Shown in pieces: positions 5,113 through 5,961 of a stretch of DNA of 5,961 nt. The DNA is taken from NCBI GenBank assembly GCA_023428465.1, contig JAEYXM010000237.1:1-5961 (forward strand), in the 5' to 3' direction. The notes below the pieces were generated by a model. That model did no database searches. It saw nothing but the letters and a program-made list of their open reading frames with translations, and was not told where the DNA came from. The position numbers and the translations under genes are program-made. The number at the start of each line of letters is the position of its first letter. Positions within the stretch are counted from its first letter, which is position 1. Source of the DNA: Actinomycetes bacterium (GTDB lineage Bacteria; Actinomycetota; Actinomycetes; Actinomycetales; Cellulomonadaceae).

Positions 5113-5892
5113 TCAGGGGACGCAGTCGAGCACGGCTCCCATGCCGTCGTTGCGTGCCTGGATCCACACGGTGCGCGTGGAGTTCCGACGGAGCATGTGG
5201 TGCTCGCCCCAGTTCGTGACGCCGGTGAACGTCATGACCGGGTTGCTCTGGCACGCGTTCGCGGCGGGGACGACGCCGCTGCCGTCGAGCGCGTTCGGCA
5301 CGAATGGGAACGTCGCGTTGCTGAAGTCGAGCTCGATGGTCCACGGCACGGGGTTGTTCCCGTTGGCCCGCGTGTCGGTGATCGTGATGTCCAGGTTGTA
5401 GCCCGTGGCCCAGCTGTCGCGGACGACGACGGTCGCCGCGCAGGGCCGCGCCACGTCGCCGGTGTAGCACCGGATCGCGGGGACGTTCGGCGGCGTGTAG
5501 GACCACGTGGTGGGCAGGCCCCAGCTGCTGACGGTCGCGGCGACCGTGGTGCTCGCCGTCGGGACGTAGCTGCCGTCGAGGTGCACGATGACGCTGCCCG
5601 ACGCCGGCGCCTGGGCGGTGCCCTCGACGACGGTCCCGCCGCTGTTCACGGCGATGTGCAGCGTGCGGCCCGCGCACGCGGCGGGGGCGGTGACGGTGAC
5701 GGTGGAGACCGCCGTCGTCGGCGTGGGCGTGGTGGGCGTCGTGGCGGCGAGCGTGCCGGGGCAGGGGTGCCCGGCCGAGGTCGTCGTGAGCGACGCACCA
5801 CGCAGGTCGAGGTGGGCGGCGCTGGCGTACGACGCGGTGGCGAGGACCACGACGAGGCCGATCGCGGCGAACCCGGCGTACCTGCGCCGCAT
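5113..5892 (-). CDS. Secreted protein with CBM2-like C-terminal domain
   Basis: The 259-residue exported protein starts MRRRYAGFAAIGLVVVLATA with a cleavage region ASAAH at about 23-27. A Thr/Pro-rich stretch (TTPTTPTPTT, about 51-60) separates the N-terminus from a beta-rich segment VTVTAPAACAGRTLHIAVNSGG (about 65-86). The last ~110 residues (about 150-259) show a carbohydrate-binding module family 2 pattern: a start Cys (C151), VVVRDSWATGYNLDITITDT (153-174), PWTIELDFSNATF (183-195), a later MTFTGVTNWGE (220-230), and a near-terminal Cys257. Six cysteines in the mature chain could form three disulfides. CBM2 modules bind cellulose, chitin or xylan through surface tryptophans; W161 and W184 fit, but the usual third aromatic is not clear, so binding is an inference. 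No catalytic domain is present. The ATG start at 5892 has a strong AGGAGGT Shine-Dalgarno (5901-5907), 8 nt upstream. Its promoter is probably outside the window. Confidence 0.85.
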   Translation of the reverse strand: MRRRYAGFAAIGLVVVLATASYASAAHLDLRGASLTTTSAGHPCPGTLAATTPTTPTPTTAVSTVTVTAPAACAGRTLHIAVNSGGTVVEGTAQAPASGSVIVHLDGSYVPTASTTVAATVSSWGLPTTWSYTPPNVPAIRCYTGDVARPCAATVVVRDSWATGYNLDITITDTRANGNNPVPWTIELDFSNATFPFVPNALDGSGVVPAANACQSNPVMTFTGVTNWGEHHMLRRNSTRTVWIQARNDGMGAVLDCVP

Positions 5893-5920
5893 CGTCGTCC
5901 ACCTCCTCGTCTCGTGTCGT

Positions 5921-5961
5921 CCGCGCGCTGCGCGCGGTGCTCGGTCCCCACGGTGCGGGGA
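5921..5961. other. Two hairpins upstream of the CBM2-like protein gene
   Basis: CCGCGCG (5921-5927) pairs with CGCGCGG (5931-5937) around a 3-nt loop, and TCCCC (5945-5949) pairs with GGGGA (5957-5961) around a 7-nt loop. The second touches the window edge. They may be leader structure of the gene ending at 5113 or a terminator of the next gene to the right. Confidence 0.4.

Noticed and set aside
3975..5219. 414-residue plus-strand frame overlapping the SGNH gene
   Set aside because: It is an Arg/Gly/Ala-rich shadow in another frame; the SGNH catalytic blocks are all in the 4066-4983 frame.
5108..5902. 264-residue minus-strand frame over the CBM2-like protein gene
   Set aside because: It is almost coextensive but His/Arg-rich with no signal peptide or domain; the frame ending at 5113 has a signal peptide, Shine-Dalgarno and domain pattern.

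Overview
This is a high-GC actinobacterial chromosome segment, most like Cellulomonas or a close relative in the Micrococcales. That placement rests on gene content and protein style: a stand-alone groEL under CIRCE control, a LytR_C-domain protein, a DUF3263 protein, an actinobacterial-type uracil-DNA glycosylase (GQDPYPTPGH, ending in PIDW), and a secreted protein with a CBM2-like C-terminus. No search was run, so the genus is an inference.

Bases 1-1244 hold the first 414 codons of groEL on the minus strand, running off the left edge. Its promoter lies at about 1390-1419 and carries two tandem CIRCE operators (binding sites of the HrcA heat-shock repressor), one over the promoter core and one at the predicted transcription start. 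Next, still on the minus strand, are a membrane-anchored LytR_C-domain protein (1474-2115) and a small DUF3263 protein (2146-2451). The DUF3263 gene is divergent from ung (2523-3278, plus strand). The short space between them holds an 18-bp perfect palindrome and two promoters that would each give a nearly leaderless mRNA. The end of ung carries a strong hairpin inside a non-conserved C-terminal tail, and the gene converges 3 bp from its neighbour.

The most notable part is 3282-4000. A small secreted two-cysteine protein (3282-3701, minus strand) is preceded by a 264-nt leader that starts with an excellent match to a class I cyclic-di-GMP riboswitch (GEMM-I, 3882-3968). A terminator-like hairpin and a hairpin enclosing the ribosome-binding site follow. 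The 364-bp non-coding stretch 3702-4065 is therefore mostly regulatory RNA for this secreted protein.

On the right are a cytoplasmic SGNH-fold hydrolase (4066-4983, plus strand) whose stop codon lies in a 27-bp tandem repeat, a strong bidirectional hairpin terminator, and a convergent larger secreted protein (5113-5892, minus strand). The latter has a Thr/Pro-rich N-terminal part, a central segment resembling the riboswitch-controlled protein, and a CBM2-like C-terminal domain.

The left half is conserved housekeeping: protein folding, cell envelope and DNA repair. The right half looks like a surface/exoprotein neighbourhood. My working hypothesis is that c-di-GMP, the usual signal for sessile life, tunes production of a small exported adhesion- or matrix-like protein. 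The riboswitch is well supported by sequence; the role of the protein is not.
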